Below, piece by piece: positions 1-8,843 of a stretch of DNA of 64,000 nt. Every line of letters starts with the position of its first letter. Position 1 is the stretch's first letter. This DNA comes from Chryseobacterium gleum. Lineage in GTDB: Bacteria > Bacteroidota > Bacteroidia > Flavobacteriales_D > Sanyastnellaceae. The DNA is taken from assembly GCA_945881835.1 (NCBI GenBank), contig CAMCVP010000004.1, positions 62,001 through 126,000 on the forward strand, written 5' to 3'. Position numbers and translations under genes: made by a program. The notes under the pieces were generated by a model. The model searched no databases. It was given only the letters and a program-made list of their open reading frames with translations, and was not told the origin of the DNA.

Positions 1-302
1 CGCCTCACGCAGACTGCGGAGACTACGTAGTAGTTGTGAACGCAGAGAAGATCGCACTTACTGGAAAGAAGTGGGATGAGAAAGTGTACATTCGTTACAC
101 TGGCTACCCAGGTGGACAACGTTTCGCTAGCCCGAAAGAGATGATGGCTAAGCATCCAACAGCAATGATTGAGATGGCAATTCGCGGAATGCTTCCAAAG
201 AATCGTTTAGGTCGTGAGGTATTTAGAAACTTGTATGTGTATGCAGGAACTAACCACGAGCAAACAGCTCAACAACCAACAGTTTATACTTTAAAAGGAT
301 AA
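1..302 (+). CDS. rplM: 50S ribosomal protein L13 (5' end outside window)
   Basis: Large-subunit ribosomal protein that binds 23S rRNA early in 50S assembly. The reading frame is already open at base 3, and 99 codons are visible before the TAA at 300-302, so about the first third to half is missing. The visible part opens with the family's HADCGDYVVVVNAEKI block and later has GMLPKNRLGR, the core of the L13 signature, then NLYVYAGTNHEQ. A GTG at 36 lies inside the HADCGDY block and is an internal Val, not a start. rpsI follows 8 bp downstream, the usual rplM-rpsI pair. Identity is secure. Confidence 0.96.
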   Translation, partial: PHADCGDYVVVVNAEKIALTGKKWDEKVYIRYTGYPGGQRFASPKEMMAKHPTAMIEMAIRGMLPKNRLGREVFRNLYVYAGTNHEQTAQQPTVYTLKG

Positions 303-310
303 TTTAGTCA

Positions 311-706
311 ATGGCAACTACGCAATATACCAATACTTCAGGTCGTCGTAAGACCGCAGTAGCACGTGTTTACCTTTCAGAAGGAACAGGTAAATTTGAA
401 ATCAACGGAAAAGATTACGCACATTATTTTCCAACATTGGTACTTCAGTACCGTGTTAACCAACCTTTCATCCTTACAGGAAATGAAGGAAAGTATGATT
501 TCAAAGCGAACATTGATGGCGGTGGAATCACCGGTCAAGCTGAGGCTGTTCGTTTAGCGATCAGCAAAGCTTTAATTGAACTTAATCCCGATTGGAAGCC
601 AGCTTTGAAAGCAGAAGGTCTTACCACTCGTGACCCACGTATGGTTGAACGTAAGAAGTTCGGTCAGCGTAAGGCTCGTGCTCGCTTCCAATTCTCTAAG
701 CGTTAA
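311..706 (+). CDS. rpsI: 30S ribosomal protein S9
   Basis: Small-subunit protein whose C-terminal tail reaches the P-site tRNA. At 131 residues it has the normal length. It carries the signature around GGGITGQAEAVRLAISKAL in the middle and a basic tail ending in Ser-Lys-Arg, the conserved tail that contacts the tRNA anticodon arm. The N-terminal SGRRKTAVARV block is also typical. It starts 8 bp after rplM and is almost certainly co-transcribed with it. A 123-bp space then separates it from rpsB. Confidence 0.97.
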   Translation: MATTQYTNTSGRRKTAVARVYLSEGTGKFEINGKDYAHYFPTLVLQYRVNQPFILTGNEGKYDFKANIDGGGITGQAEAVRLAISKALIELNPDWKPALKAEGLTTRDPRMVERKKFGQRKARARFQFSKR

Positions 707-829
707 TCGCTGGGGGATTTTTGGAAAGCTTATCGAGCTTGTTTAGCATCCAAACTTCAAAGACTCGTATTTCGGTATGGCTACTTTGGGGTTGACTATT
801 AGAGAACGTAAACAAGAATAAAATAAAAA
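707..829 (+). promoter_or_regulatory. Possible structured leader upstream of rpsB
   Basis: The 123 bp between rpsI and rpsB are long for this operon. They can fold into a hairpin (stem 726-730 with 736-740, 5-base loop), and a longer interrupted stem-loop pairs 757-762 with 784-789 around a small inner stem (766-769 with 776-779). Ribosomal-protein operons often carry autoregulatory leaders at such places, so an S2-binding leader is possible. I see no perfect TAnnTTTG box here. The function is inferred from position and folding by eye only. Confidence 0.3.
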
Positions 830-1609
830 ATGGCAAAAGTTACTTTTGATGAATTGCTAGATGCCGGAGTACACTTCGGACACCTTAGCCGCAAGTGGAA
901 TCCAAACATGGCTCCGTATATCTTCGGAGAGAAAAAAGGAATTCACATCATTGATTTGAATAAGACAATTGTTAAGCTTGAGGAAGCTTGCAATGCAATG
1001 CGTCAAATCGCAAAATCTGGAAAGAAAATCCTTTTCGTTGCTACCAAGAAACAAGCTAAAGATATCGTTGCTGAAAAAGTAAGCGCTATCGGAATGCCTT
1101 TCGTTGTAGAGCGTTGGCCTGGTGGAATGTTAACGAACTTCGTTACCATTCGTAAGGCGGTTCGTAAAATGACCTCTATTGAGAAAATGGAAGCTGACGG
1201 AACTGCTGCTACCATGAGCAAAAGAGAGCGTCTTCAGATGACCCGTACTGTTACAAAAATGCGTAAGAACTTAGGTTCTATTGCAGACATGAATCGTGTT
1301 CCTGCTGCATTATTCGTTATTGACGTAATGAAAGAACATATCGCAGTTGCTGAAGCAATGCGTTTGGGTATTCCAGTTTTCGCAATGGTTGATACCAATA
1401 GTGATCCTCGTAAAATCGATTTCGCTATTCCAGCAAATGACGATGCTACGAAGTCTATAAGCAAAATCTTAGATGTAGCTATTGAGGCTATCGCAGAAGG
1501 ATTAGCCGAGCGTAAGACAGATAAAGACACCGGTGAAGAAATTCCAGCAACTGCTGAAAAGAAAGAGGATAGAAAGCCAGCTACTCGTAAAAGAACTCCA
1601 AAAGCTTAA
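830..1609 (+). CDS. rpsB: 30S ribosomal protein S2
   Basis: Small-subunit protein that joins late in 30S assembly, near S1. The 259-residue product has the N-terminal S2 signature (LLDAGVHFGHLSRKWNPNM, then IFGEKKGIHIIDL) and the FVATKKQAKDIV, ERWPGGMLTNF and VPVFAMVDTNSDP-like blocks (here GIPVFAMVDTNSDP). The last 30 or so residues form a charged Lys/Glu/Thr-rich tail that looks disordered. tsf follows after 27 bp, the near-universal rpsB-tsf pair. Confidence 0.97.
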   Translation: MAKVTFDELLDAGVHFGHLSRKWNPNMAPYIFGEKKGIHIIDLNKTIVKLEEACNAMRQIAKSGKKILFVATKKQAKDIVAEKVSAIGMPFVVERWPGGMLTNFVTIRKAVRKMTSIEKMEADGTAATMSKRERLQMTRTVTKMRKNLGSIADMNRVPAALFVIDVMKEHIAVAEAMRLGIPVFAMVDTNSDPRKIDFAIPANDDATKSISKILDVAIEAIAEGLAERKTDKDTGEEIPATAEKKEDRKPATRKRTPKA

Positions 1610-1636
1610 TCTATAAACTCATTAAAAAATAATATC

Positions 1637-2461
1637 ATGAACATTACAGCGGCAGATGTAAACAAGCTTCGCACTATGACAGGTGCTGGTATGATGGATT
1701 GTAAGAAAGCACTAACCGAAGCGGAAGGTGATTTCGAAAAAGCAGTTGAATTACTTCGCAAGAAAGGTCAGAAAGTGGCTGCAAGCCGCGGAGATCGCGA
1801 TGCAACAGAAGGAGTTGTTTTAGCTAAGGCTAGTGCAGACAACACCAACGGTTACATGATTGTTTTGAACTGCGAAACAGATTTCGTAGCAAAGAACGAT
1901 GGTTTCGTAAGTTTCGCAAACGCTATCTTGGATGCAGCTATCGCAAACAACTCGAACAGCCCAGAAGCAGTTAAAGCTTTAACTTTCCCAGGTACTTCTT
2001 TGACTATCGAAGAAAAAATTACTGAAGAGATTGGTAAAATCGGAGAAAAGATTGATTTGTCGACAGCGTCACAAATCAACGCTGGATTCGTTTATTGCTA
2101 CAACCACCCGGGTAACAAATTAGCTTCTATCGTAGGTTTCAACAAAGAAACTTCTGCAGATGTAGCGAAAGATGTTGCTATGCAAACTGCTGCTATGGCT
2201 CCAGTAGCATTGGATGAGACTTCAGTTCCAGAAGAATTGAAATTAAAGGAAATCGAAATTGGAAAAGAATTAGCTATCAACGAAGGTAAACCTGCGGATA
2301 TGGCTGAGAAAATTGCAATGGGTCGTTTGAACAAATGGTTTAAAGAAACTACTTTGGTGAATCAAGAATTCATTAAAGACAGCAAATTAACTGTTGGTCA
2401 ATACGTGAAGTCAGTAGATAAAGATTTGTCTATCTCTGGTTTCTTACGCAGCGGATTATAA
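1637..2461 (+). CDS. tsf: Translation elongation factor Ts
   Basis: Nucleotide exchange factor that regenerates EF-Tu-GTP. The 274-residue protein has the N-terminal UBA-like region with signature LRTMTGAGMMDCKKAL and the second signature NCETDFVAKND, followed by the core dimerisation region. The length matches the long EF-Ts type. It is co-transcribed with rpsB, and a strong hairpin terminator begins 20 bp after its stop, so it ends the ribosomal operon. Confidence 0.97.
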   Translation: MNITAADVNKLRTMTGAGMMDCKKALTEAEGDFEKAVELLRKKGQKVAASRGDRDATEGVVLAKASADNTNGYMIVLNCETDFVAKNDGFVSFANAILDAAIANNSNSPEAVKALTFPGTSLTIEEKITEEIGKIGEKIDLSTASQINAGFVYCYNHPGNKLASIVGFNKETSADVAKDVAMQTAAMAPVALDETSVPEELKLKEIEIGKELAINEGKPADMAEKIAMGRLNKWFKETTLVNQEFIKDSKLTVGQYVKSVDKDLSISGFLRSGL

Positions 2462-2481
2462 TTCATTTTGAATTAGAAACG

Positions 2482-2512
2482 AAAAGGGCTGTCTTCGGAC
2501 AGCCCTTTTTTT
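2482..2512 (+). terminator. Rho-independent terminator after tsf (copy 1)
   Basis: A perfect 8-bp GC-rich stem (2486-2493 with 2498-2505) is closed by a UUCG tetraloop, flanked by four A's before and seven T's after. The A and T runs extend the stem to 12 bp. The same hairpin recurs at 3702-3732. Confidence 0.93.
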
Positions 2513-2566
2513 GTCTTAGCAATTGACTTCTAGTCAATTTATTCGCAATTAGTTAATATGTGGATA

Positions 2567-2597
2567 TTGAAAGTAAAATATATGTGGTTTAGGTTTA
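2567..2597 (+). promoter_or_regulatory. Possible promoter of the lipoprotein gene
   Basis: TTG at 2567-2569 lies 20 bp before TAGGTTTA at 2590-2597, one base off the Bacteroidota -7 consensus TAnnTTTG. Predicted transcription would begin near 2604, about 10 bp before the chosen ATG. The gene sits behind a strong terminator and needs its own promoter, which supports the call. Confidence 0.35.
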
Positions 2598-2614
2598 TGC
2601 AAAATATAAATATT

Positions 2615-3688
2615 ATGAAAGCAAATCTTACTTTTTCTTTATTGTTATTCGCAGTACTCTTAAATTCATGCTCAGTTACAACGATGCTTAGATCGTCTGA
2701 GAAGTCTATGTCACGACAAGCAGAATCAAATGGTAATTCTGTAGTCTTAGTGAATAAGCCTATAGTTGCTGATTTGACAGTAGCTATGGCGAGACAAACT
2801 GTAATTTGTAATACTACAAATTTGGAGTTGAGCAATTCAACAATGGATATTCAAGCGGGAAGCAAATCGGCCATAATGCAAGGCGGAGAATGGGCACATT
2901 TGAAGACAGAAGCGAAAAAACGTGCACAGTTTCAATTTATGAAAGACTTTGAATGTGATTATCTTGTTGATCCAATTTACACCGTAGATGTTCAAAGTCA
3001 GTCAAATTCTGAAGTAGTAAACTTTCAAGTTGAACTTTCTGCTTTTCCTGCGAAATATTCAAAGTTTACCCAGCCAGATAGCCTGCCAAAAAGTGTTATG
3101 CAAATCTCGGCAGTAGATAATCGAAGCTTGCCACTTTATGTTGCCACGAAAACCAGTGAAAAAATTGCGCCTTCTCGCGAGGTTGGTGGGTTTGCAGGAG
3201 TCGGACTATCAAAGCAAATAGACCCTCTTTCTACAGATGAGGCAATAGTAAGCTGGAATTTTGGATTATATAAATCTTTTGGTGCATCCAAACCAGTTGG
3301 ATTCAGAGGTGAGTTGAAAGTTGTTGGATTTGGCGGTAAGGGTATTGAAAGTTATACTGATTACAGCAACTGGCCATACACGACAAATAATTATGAAGTG
3401 AAAAAGAACTACACATCTATTGCTGTTCCACTTATGTTATCTGTGAATTTGAAAAAAGTAAATATTCTAGCGGGGTTGATCCCTTCATATAATATTTCTA
3501 CAAAATATGAAACCAATCATCCTGATTATAATTGGGCGTCAACTTCAAGTCAAGGTATGGACAATGGATTAACGTTTGGATTATACTATAAAATTACGGA
3601 CAAATTTTCTGCAGGTTATAGATTTGAAAAATTTCAAAATTTGGAATATACCAATCACGGATTGTCTTTTGCAGTTCGATTTAAATAG
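2615..3688 (+). CDS. Outer-membrane beta-barrel lipoprotein, unknown role
   Basis: No specific family is recognised. I chose the ATG at 2615 because it gives a compact lipoprotein signal: basic start, hydrophobic core LLLFAVLL, then the lipobox LNSC with Cys at residue 19. Upstream in-frame starts would add a non-signal-like extension. The 357-residue protein has an N-terminal region of about 150 residues with no obvious motif. The second half has alternating polar/hydrophobic strands, Gly and aromatic residues and a terminal strand ending in Phe-Arg-Phe-Lys, typical of a small outer-membrane barrel. It is a single-gene unit isolated between two identical terminators. Confidence 0.7.
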   Translation: MKANLTFSLLLFAVLLNSCSVTTMLRSSEKSMSRQAESNGNSVVLVNKPIVADLTVAMARQTVICNTTNLELSNSTMDIQAGSKSAIMQGGEWAHLKTEAKKRAQFQFMKDFECDYLVDPIYTVDVQSQSNSEVVNFQVELSAFPAKYSKFTQPDSLPKSVMQISAVDNRSLPLYVATKTSEKIAPSREVGGFAGVGLSKQIDPLSTDEAIVSWNFGLYKSFGASKPVGFRGELKVVGFGGKGIESYTDYSNWPYTTNNYEVKKNYTSIAVPLMLSVNLKKVNILAGLIPSYNISTKYETNHPDYNWASTSSQGMDNGLTFGLYYKITDKFSAGYRFEKFQNLEYTNHGLSFAVRFK

Positions 3689-3701
3689 ATTTTTGCAAAT
3701 A

Positions 3702-3732
3702 GAAAAGGGCTGTCTTCGGACAGCCCTTTTTT
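3702..3732 (+). terminator. Rho-independent terminator (copy 2, identical hairpin)
   Basis: Stem 3707-3714 with 3719-3726, UUCG loop, A-run before and T-run after: base for base the same hairpin as the one after tsf. The symmetrical A/T flanks mean it could also stop the convergent minus-strand gene ending at 3750. Confidence 0.92.
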
Positions 3733-3749
3733 ATTGCGGGTAATTCCGG

Positions 3750-5165
3750 TTATAGGAGTGTTGTTGGACAAACAAAGTTTGTGCGAGGGGCATTCGTTTT
3801 CTTGATTTCAGCAAATCCGCCTTCCACATCTACGAAATTGTCCCATCCGCGTTGACGAAGGATTGAAGCCGCAATCATACTTCGGTATCCGCCTGCACAA
3901 ATGACTATAAAATGTTCATCTTTCGGAATAGAAGAAAGGTGAGCGTTGATTTGGTTCAGCGGAACATTTATTGAATTGATTATATGCTCAGAATCGAATT
4001 CACTTTTCTTACGCACGTCAATAACTAGGGAGTTTTTAATCTCGATTTCATTCGCAAAGTCATTTGCTGAAATTCTTTGTGTCGAATCAATCTCTTTACC
4101 TGCGCTAATCCAGCTGATCATTCCTCCTTCCAAATAACCAAAGGTATTGTCGTAACCCACGCGCGATAAGCGAATGGCACATTCTTCTTCTCTTCCAATT
4201 TCGGTTACCAGTAAAATGGGTTGCTTAACATCTGTAACCATTTCGCCCACCCATTGCGCGAAGTTCCCGTCAATTCCAATGTTCACACTGTTCGGGATGA
4301 AGGCCTTAGCAAAATCAGTAGCGTCGCGTGTATCCAACACGAGTGCCCCTGTTTCATTGGCTGCGGCTTCAAACGCTTCAACAGTTAGAGGTTGCAAGGC
4401 GCGCTCAAGTACATTGTCTAAACTCTCGTAGCCGCGAATATTCATTAGTACGTTTTGCGGGAAGTAAACGGGAGGTGGCGTAAGTCCGCTTAAAAGAATT
4501 TCCTTGAATTCTTCTTTCGATAATTTAGGGTCGAGGGCGTAGTTTATTCGTTTCTGATTGCCCAAGGTGTCTGTTGTTTCCTTGCTCATCATTTTCCCAC
4601 AAGCACTGCCCGCGCCGTGGTTTGGATAAACAATTAGATCATCGCTAAGAGGCATGATTCTATTTCGAAGTGAATCGAAAAGATATCCGGCAAGTTTGTC
4701 TTGTGTAAGATCGGCGACAACGTGTTGAGCGAGGTCAGGTCTTCCCACATCGCCTATGAATAGAGTGTCTCCGGTTATTATGCCGTGTTCCTTTCCCTCT
4801 TCGTCTGTAATGAGGTAGGTGGTGCTCTCCATCGTGTGTCCAGGTGTATGAATCACCTTCACCTTACATTTTCCAACTTGAAAAATCTGATTGTCTTCAG
4901 CAACGGTTGCTTCATATCCAGGTTTTGCTGTTGGACCAAAAACGATTTCCGCATGGGCTTTCTTTTTAAGATCGAGATGACCACTCACGAAGTCGGCATG
5001 AAAATGCGTTTCGAAAACGTATTTGATTTTGGCGTGATCTGCTACAGCGCGATCCAAATAGGGCTGCACTTCGCGCAGAGGGTCGAAAAGGGCAGCTTCT
5101 CCGTTGCTTTCGAGATAGTAGGCTGCGTGGGCGATACAGCCGGTATAGATTTGTTCAAGTTTCAT
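3750..5165 (-). CDS. CstB-like persulfide dioxygenase with two rhodanese domains
   Basis: Predicted sulfur-detoxifying enzyme that oxidises a persulfide to sulfite and passes sulfane sulfur on. Residues 1 to about 245 form a metallo-beta-lactamase fold with metal motif H54-x-H56-x-D58, H110 (in HTPGHT) and D133 (in TGDTLF), fitting the mono-iron persulfide dioxygenase ligand set. Two rhodanese-like domains follow. In the first (about 265-365) the catalytic loop reads VTEIGREEE with no Cys at the active position, so it looks like a pseudo-rhodanese. The second (about 375-460) has C423 in a proper CAGGYRS loop. The order MBL, inactive rhodanese, active rhodanese is the layout of staphylococcal CstB. 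It is divergent from sdhC. Confidence 0.85.
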   Translation of the reverse strand: MKLEQIYTGCIAHAAYYLESNGEAALFDPLREVQPYLDRAVADHAKIKYVFETHFHADFVSGHLDLKKKAHAEIVFGPTAKPGYEATVAEDNQIFQVGKCKVKVIHTPGHTMESTTYLITDEEGKEHGIITGDTLFIGDVGRPDLAQHVVADLTQDKLAGYLFDSLRNRIMPLSDDLIVYPNHGAGSACGKMMSKETTDTLGNQKRINYALDPKLSKEEFKEILLSGLTPPPVYFPQNVLMNIRGYESLDNVLERALQPLTVEAFEAAANETGALVLDTRDATDFAKAFIPNSVNIGIDGNFAQWVGEMVTDVKQPILLVTEIGREEECAIRLSRVGYDNTFGYLEGGMISWISAGKEIDSTQRISANDFANEIEIKNSLVIDVRKKSEFDSEHIINSINVPLNQINAHLSSIPKDEHFIVICAGGYRSMIAASILRQRGWDNFVDVEGGFAEIKKTNAPRTNFVCPTTLL

Positions 5166-5314
5166 TTTGTTTTTATTTGATGAAACAAATGTGAAGCCTT
5201 TGAATGATGTGAATTGTGGCGAATGTTACAGATTCCCTTGATTTTCGTCAGTATCGCAATACGGTCAGAAGGTGAAATTCAATTATTTGAACAAATTCTA
5301 AATTATTTTGTCTG

Positions 5315-5343
5315 TTGTAGAACGCATTCCGATTGTATTTTCG
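5315..5343 (+). promoter_or_regulatory. Promoter of sdhCAB
   Basis: TTG at 5315-5317, an 18-bp spacer, then TATTTTCG at 5336-5343, one base off TAnnTTTG. The start site would fall near 5350, about 15 bp before the sdhC ATG. Confidence 0.5.
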
Positions 5344-5364
5344 CACAGCAAAACAAAAACCAAC

Positions 5365-6051
5365 ATGGGTCTTTTTACATCATCACTTATTAAGAAATAT
5401 TGGATGGCCGCAACAGGCTTGTTCCTTATTTCATTCCTAGTCGTTCACGCAGGAATTAACGCTATGATATTCTTCAACGATGGAGGGGAAACCTTCAACG
5501 AATGGGGACATTTTATGGGAACCAACCTAATCGTGCGAACCATGGAAATTGGTTTGTTCTTGGGATTGATTTTACATATCGTAGACGGATTGATGCTTTA
5601 CTTCCAAAACCGTAAGGCACGTCCAATTAAGTATGCTTACAACAAACCATCTGCAAGCAGCACTTGGTATTCAAGAAGCATGGCTTTGTTGGGAACATTG
5701 ATTCTTATTTTCTTAGTGATTCACTTGAAAGATTTTTGGTTGAAGACGCGTATTACTGGATTGTCAGTAGAACCGAGTCACGTGAAGATCGACGGTGTTA
5801 TGCACGAGAATTTATTTGCTGAAATGTTATTGGTGTTTCAAAATCCAGTGGCTGTAGTCATTTATTTACTTGGATGTTTCTCTTTGTTCTGGCATTTGTT
5901 CCATGGGTTCAGAAGCGCATTTCAATCGTTGGGATTGAATCATAAAAAATACGCTTCAACCATTGAATTGGCTGGATCTGTATTTTCAATTGTGATTTCA
6001 GTATTGTTCGCATCAATGCCAGTTGCGATGTACTTAGGTTGGGTTAAATAA
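5365..6051 (+). CDS. sdhC: Succinate dehydrogenase cytochrome b subunit
   Basis: Membrane anchor of complex II, of the single-subunit b558 type with five helices and two haems. I chose the ATG at 5365 (MGLFTSSLIKKYWMAATG), the usual family start; the in-frame TTG at 5308 would overlap the promoter. The 228-residue protein has five hydrophobic segments near residues 13-35, 58-80, 105-125, 155-180 and 200-225. Conserved His residues in or near the helices (VVHAG, LHIVDG, HLKDFW, HLFHGF) are candidate haem ligands. sdhA follows after 22 bp. Confidence 0.93.
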   Translation: MGLFTSSLIKKYWMAATGLFLISFLVVHAGINAMIFFNDGGETFNEWGHFMGTNLIVRTMEIGLFLGLILHIVDGLMLYFQNRKARPIKYAYNKPSASSTWYSRSMALLGTLILIFLVIHLKDFWLKTRITGLSVEPSHVKIDGVMHENLFAEMLLVFQNPVAVVIYLLGCFSLFWHLFHGFRSAFQSLGLNHKKYASTIELAGSVFSIVISVLFASMPVAMYLGWVK

Positions 6052-6073
6052 TTCGGATTAAAAATTACTTCCA

Positions 6074-8074
6074 ATGAAGTTAGACGGTAAAATTCCAGTA
6101 GGGCCACTTGATCAAAAGTGGACGAAGTATAAAAATTCAGTTCGTTTGGTGAATCCATCGAACAAAAGAAACATTGAGGTTATTGTTGTTGGAACCGGTT
6201 TGGCTGGTTCTTCTGCGGCTGCCTCATTGGCTGAAATGGGCTACAAGGTGAAAGCATTTTGCTTTCAAGATAGTCCACGCCGTGCGCACTCTATTGCGGC
6301 GCAAGGTGGTATTAACGCTGCTAAGAATTACATGAACGATGGTGATAGCACCTACCGTTTGTTCTACGATACCATTAAAGGTGGTGACTACCGCGCACGT
6401 GAAGCAAACGTTCATCGTTTGGCTGAAGTAAGCGCGAGCATCATTGACCAATGTGTTGCGCAAGGTGTTCCATTTGCTCGCGATTACGGCGGGTTGTTGG
6501 ACAACCGTTCGTTCGGTGGAACTCAAGTTTCTCGTACGTTTTATGCGAAAGGACAAACCGGACAGCAGCTTTTGTTGGGTGCATACTCGGCGTTAAGCCG
6601 TCAGATTGGTAAAGGAAGTGTGAAGTTGTATAACCGCCATGAAATGATGGATTTGGTTATCGTAGATGGAAAGGCGAGAGGAATTATTGCACGTAACATG
6701 GTTACGGGTGAAATTGAAAGTCACAGTGGTCATGCGGTTGTGTTGTGTACAGGTGGATACGGAAACGTATTTTTCCTTTCAACAAACGCAATGGGATCGA
6801 ATGTTACAGCGGCATGGCGCGCACACCGCAAAGGTGCTGCATTTGCAAATGCTTGCTTCACACAAATTCACCCAACGTGTATTCCAGTAAGTGGAGACCA
6901 CCAGTCGAAGTTGACATTGATGTCTGAGTCGTTGCGTAACGATGGACGTATTTGGGTTCCACTTCACAAAGAAGATGCGGAAGCTATTCGTGCGAAAAAA
7001 TTAAAACCAACCGATCTTCCAGAAGAGCGTCGCGATTATTACCTAGAGCGTCGTTACCCTGCTTTCGGAAACTTGGTTCCTCGCGATGTTGCGTCACGCG
7101 CTGCGAAAGAGCGTTGCGATGCTGGATTCGGAGTGAATGCAACGGGTGAAGCAGTTTACTTGGATTTTGCTTCAGCAATTATGCGTTACGGTAAAACGGC
7201 TGCAACGGTTCAAGGTTTGCACAACGCTACTGAAGATCAAATTCGTGAATTAGGAACGAAAGTGGTAGAAGGAAAATACGGAAACTTGTTCCAGATGTAC
7301 GAGCAAATCGTGGCTGAGAATCCATACAAGACTCCAATGATGATTTATCCAGCGGTTCACTACACAATGGGTGGATTGTGGGTTGACTATGAATTGATGA
7401 CTACTGTAACAGGTTGTTATGCTTGTGGTGAAGCGAACTTTAGTGACCACGGTGCTAACCGCTTAGGTGCATCTGCTTTAATGCAAGGTTTGGCAGACGG
7501 ATACTTCGTACTTCCATATACAATTGGAAATTATTTGGCTGATGAAATTAGCACAGGTGCTATTTCAACCAAAACTCCAGAATTCGTAGAGGCAGAGAAG
7601 GCGGTAAGAGAAAGATTGGAAGGATTATTCAAAACAACAGGAACCGAAACTGTAGATACATACCACAAGAAATTGGGTAAAATCATTTGGGACTATTGTG
7701 GAATGGCGCGTAGCAAGCAAGGCTTGGAATTCGCAATTTCTGAGATTCGCAAGATTCGTGAAGATTTTTACAAGAATGTAAAAGTTCCTGGAGGAATGAC
7801 CGGAGTAAATACAGAATTAGAGAAAGCTACACGTGTTGCCGACTTCATTGAGTTGGGCGAGTTGATGTGTTTAGATGCATTGGAGCGCAACGAGTCATGC
7901 GGTGGTCACTTCCGCGAAGAATTCCAAACGGAAGAAGGTGAAGCATTGCGTGTAGATGAAACATTCAGCTATGTTGCAGCTTGGGAGTTTACAGGTGATC
8001 CATCTGCTCCAAAGATGCACAAAGAAGATTTGATATACGAAAACATTAAAGTTCAACAACGATCATACAAATAA
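6074..8074 (+). CDS. sdhA: Succinate dehydrogenase/fumarate reductase flavoprotein subunit
   Basis: Catalytic subunit that oxidises succinate to fumarate (or the reverse) using covalently bound FAD. The 666-residue protein has the dinucleotide-binding motif [17 protein letters not shown] near residues 40-56 and H72 in [14 protein letters not shown], the His that binds FAD covalently. Substrate-site blocks include [23 protein letters not shown] and [18 protein letters not shown]. The C-terminal domain ends normally. Length matches the long SdhA of the b558 group. One base separates its stop from the sdhB ATG. Confidence 0.97.
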   Translation: MKLDGKIPVGPLDQKWTKYKNSVRLVNPSNKRNIEVIVVGTGLAGSSAAASLAEMGYKVKAFCFQDSPRRAHSIAAQGGINAAKNYMNDGDSTYRLFYDTIKGGDYRAREANVHRLAEVSASIIDQCVAQGVPFARDYGGLLDNRSFGGTQVSRTFYAKGQTGQQLLLGAYSALSRQIGKGSVKLYNRHEMMDLVIVDGKARGIIARNMVTGEIESHSGHAVVLCTGGYGNVFFLSTNAMGSNVTAAWRAHRKGAAFANACFTQIHPTCIPVSGDHQSKLTLMSESLRNDGRIWVPLHKEDAEAIRAKKLKPTDLPEERRDYYLERRYPAFGNLVPRDVASRAAKERCDAGFGVNATGEAVYLDFASAIMRYGKTAATVQGLHNATEDQIRELGTKVVEGKYGNLFQMYEQIVAENPYKTPMMIYPAVHYTMGGLWVDYELMTTVTGCYACGEANFSDHGANRLGASALMQGLADGYFVLPYTIGNYLADEISTGAISTKTPEFVEAEKAVRERLEGLFKTTGTETVDTYHKKLGKIIWDYCGMARSKQGLEFAISEIRKIREDFYKNVKVPGGMTGVNTELEKATRVADFIELGELMCLDALERNESCGGHFREEFQTEEGEALRVDETFSYVAAWEFTGDPSAPKMHKEDLIYENIKVQQRSYK

Positions 8075-8075
8075 G

Positions 8076-8843
8076 ATGAGCAACGGAAACATGAACCTTA
8101 CGCTAAAAGTTTGGCGTCAGTCCAACAGCACTGCTGCTGGGAAAATGGAGACCTACCAATTGGGCGGTGTATCTCCGGATATGTCTTTCTTAGAAATGAT
8201 TGACATGTTGAATGAGCAAATTATTCGCAAGGGCGAAGATGCTATTGCGTTCGACCACGATTGCCGTGAAGGTATTTGTGGAATGTGCAGCATGTTCATC
8301 AACGGTGAAGCACACGGTCCAAACCGCGGTGTAACTACTTGTCAATTGCACATGCGTTCATTCAAAGATGGCGACACCATTTACATTGAACCGTGGAGAG
8401 CCGAAGGTTTCCCAGTGGTGAAAGACTTGATGGTAGACCGCGCAGCGTTCGACCGTATTATTCAATCGGGTGGATTCGTTTCTGTGAATACTTCAGGAAG
8501 AACCATGGACGCGAATGCGATTCCAATTCCGAAAGACGATGCAGACAAAGCGTTCGACGCGGCAACTTGTATTGGATGTGGCGCTTGCGTAGCGACTTGT
8601 CCGAACAGTTCTGCTATGTTGTTCGTGAGTGCGAAAGTTTCTCAATTCGCGTTGTTACCACAAGGACATCCTGAGCGCAAAGAGCGTGTATTGAACATGG
8701 TTAAACAAATGGACGAAGAAGGATTTGGAAATTGCAGCAACATTGGTGCTTGCGAGGTTCAATGTCCGAAGAACATTAGCATTGAAAACATTGCACGCAT
8801 GAACAGAGAATATCTTTCTGCAAGTGTGAAACCAGAGAATTAA
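8076..8843 (+). CDS. sdhB: Succinate dehydrogenase iron-sulfur subunit
   Basis: Carries electrons from the flavin to the membrane quinone through three Fe-S clusters. The N-terminal ferredoxin fold has the [2Fe-2S] ligands in [13 protein letters not shown] plus a later Cys in TTCQLH. The C-terminal ferredoxin fold has [15 protein letters not shown] and [15 protein letters not shown] for the [4Fe-4S] and [3Fe-4S] clusters. Length (255) is normal. The stop codon overlaps the ATG of the next gene by one base (TAATG), so the PAP2 gene is probably translationally coupled. Confidence 0.97.
   Translation: MSNGNMNLTLKVWRQSNSTAAGKMETYQLGGVSPDMSFLEMIDMLNEQIIRKGEDAIAFDHDCREGICGMCSMFINGEAHGPNRGVTTCQLHMRSFKDGDTIYIEPWRAEGFPVVKDLMVDRAAFDRIIQSGGFVSVNTSGRTMDANAIPIPKDDADKAFDAATCIGCGACVATCPNSSAMLFVSAKVSQFALLPQGHPERKERVLNMVKQMDEEGFGNCSNIGACEVQCPKNISIENIARMNREYLSASVKPEN

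Noticed and set aside
2482..3732. Composite transposon with the two identical hairpins as ends
   Set aside because: There is no transposase, no target-site duplication, and both hairpins have typical terminator form with A and T runs.
6224..6556. 110-residue minus-strand frame inside sdhA
   Set aside because: Fully covered by conserved SdhA FAD-site sequence; no independent support.
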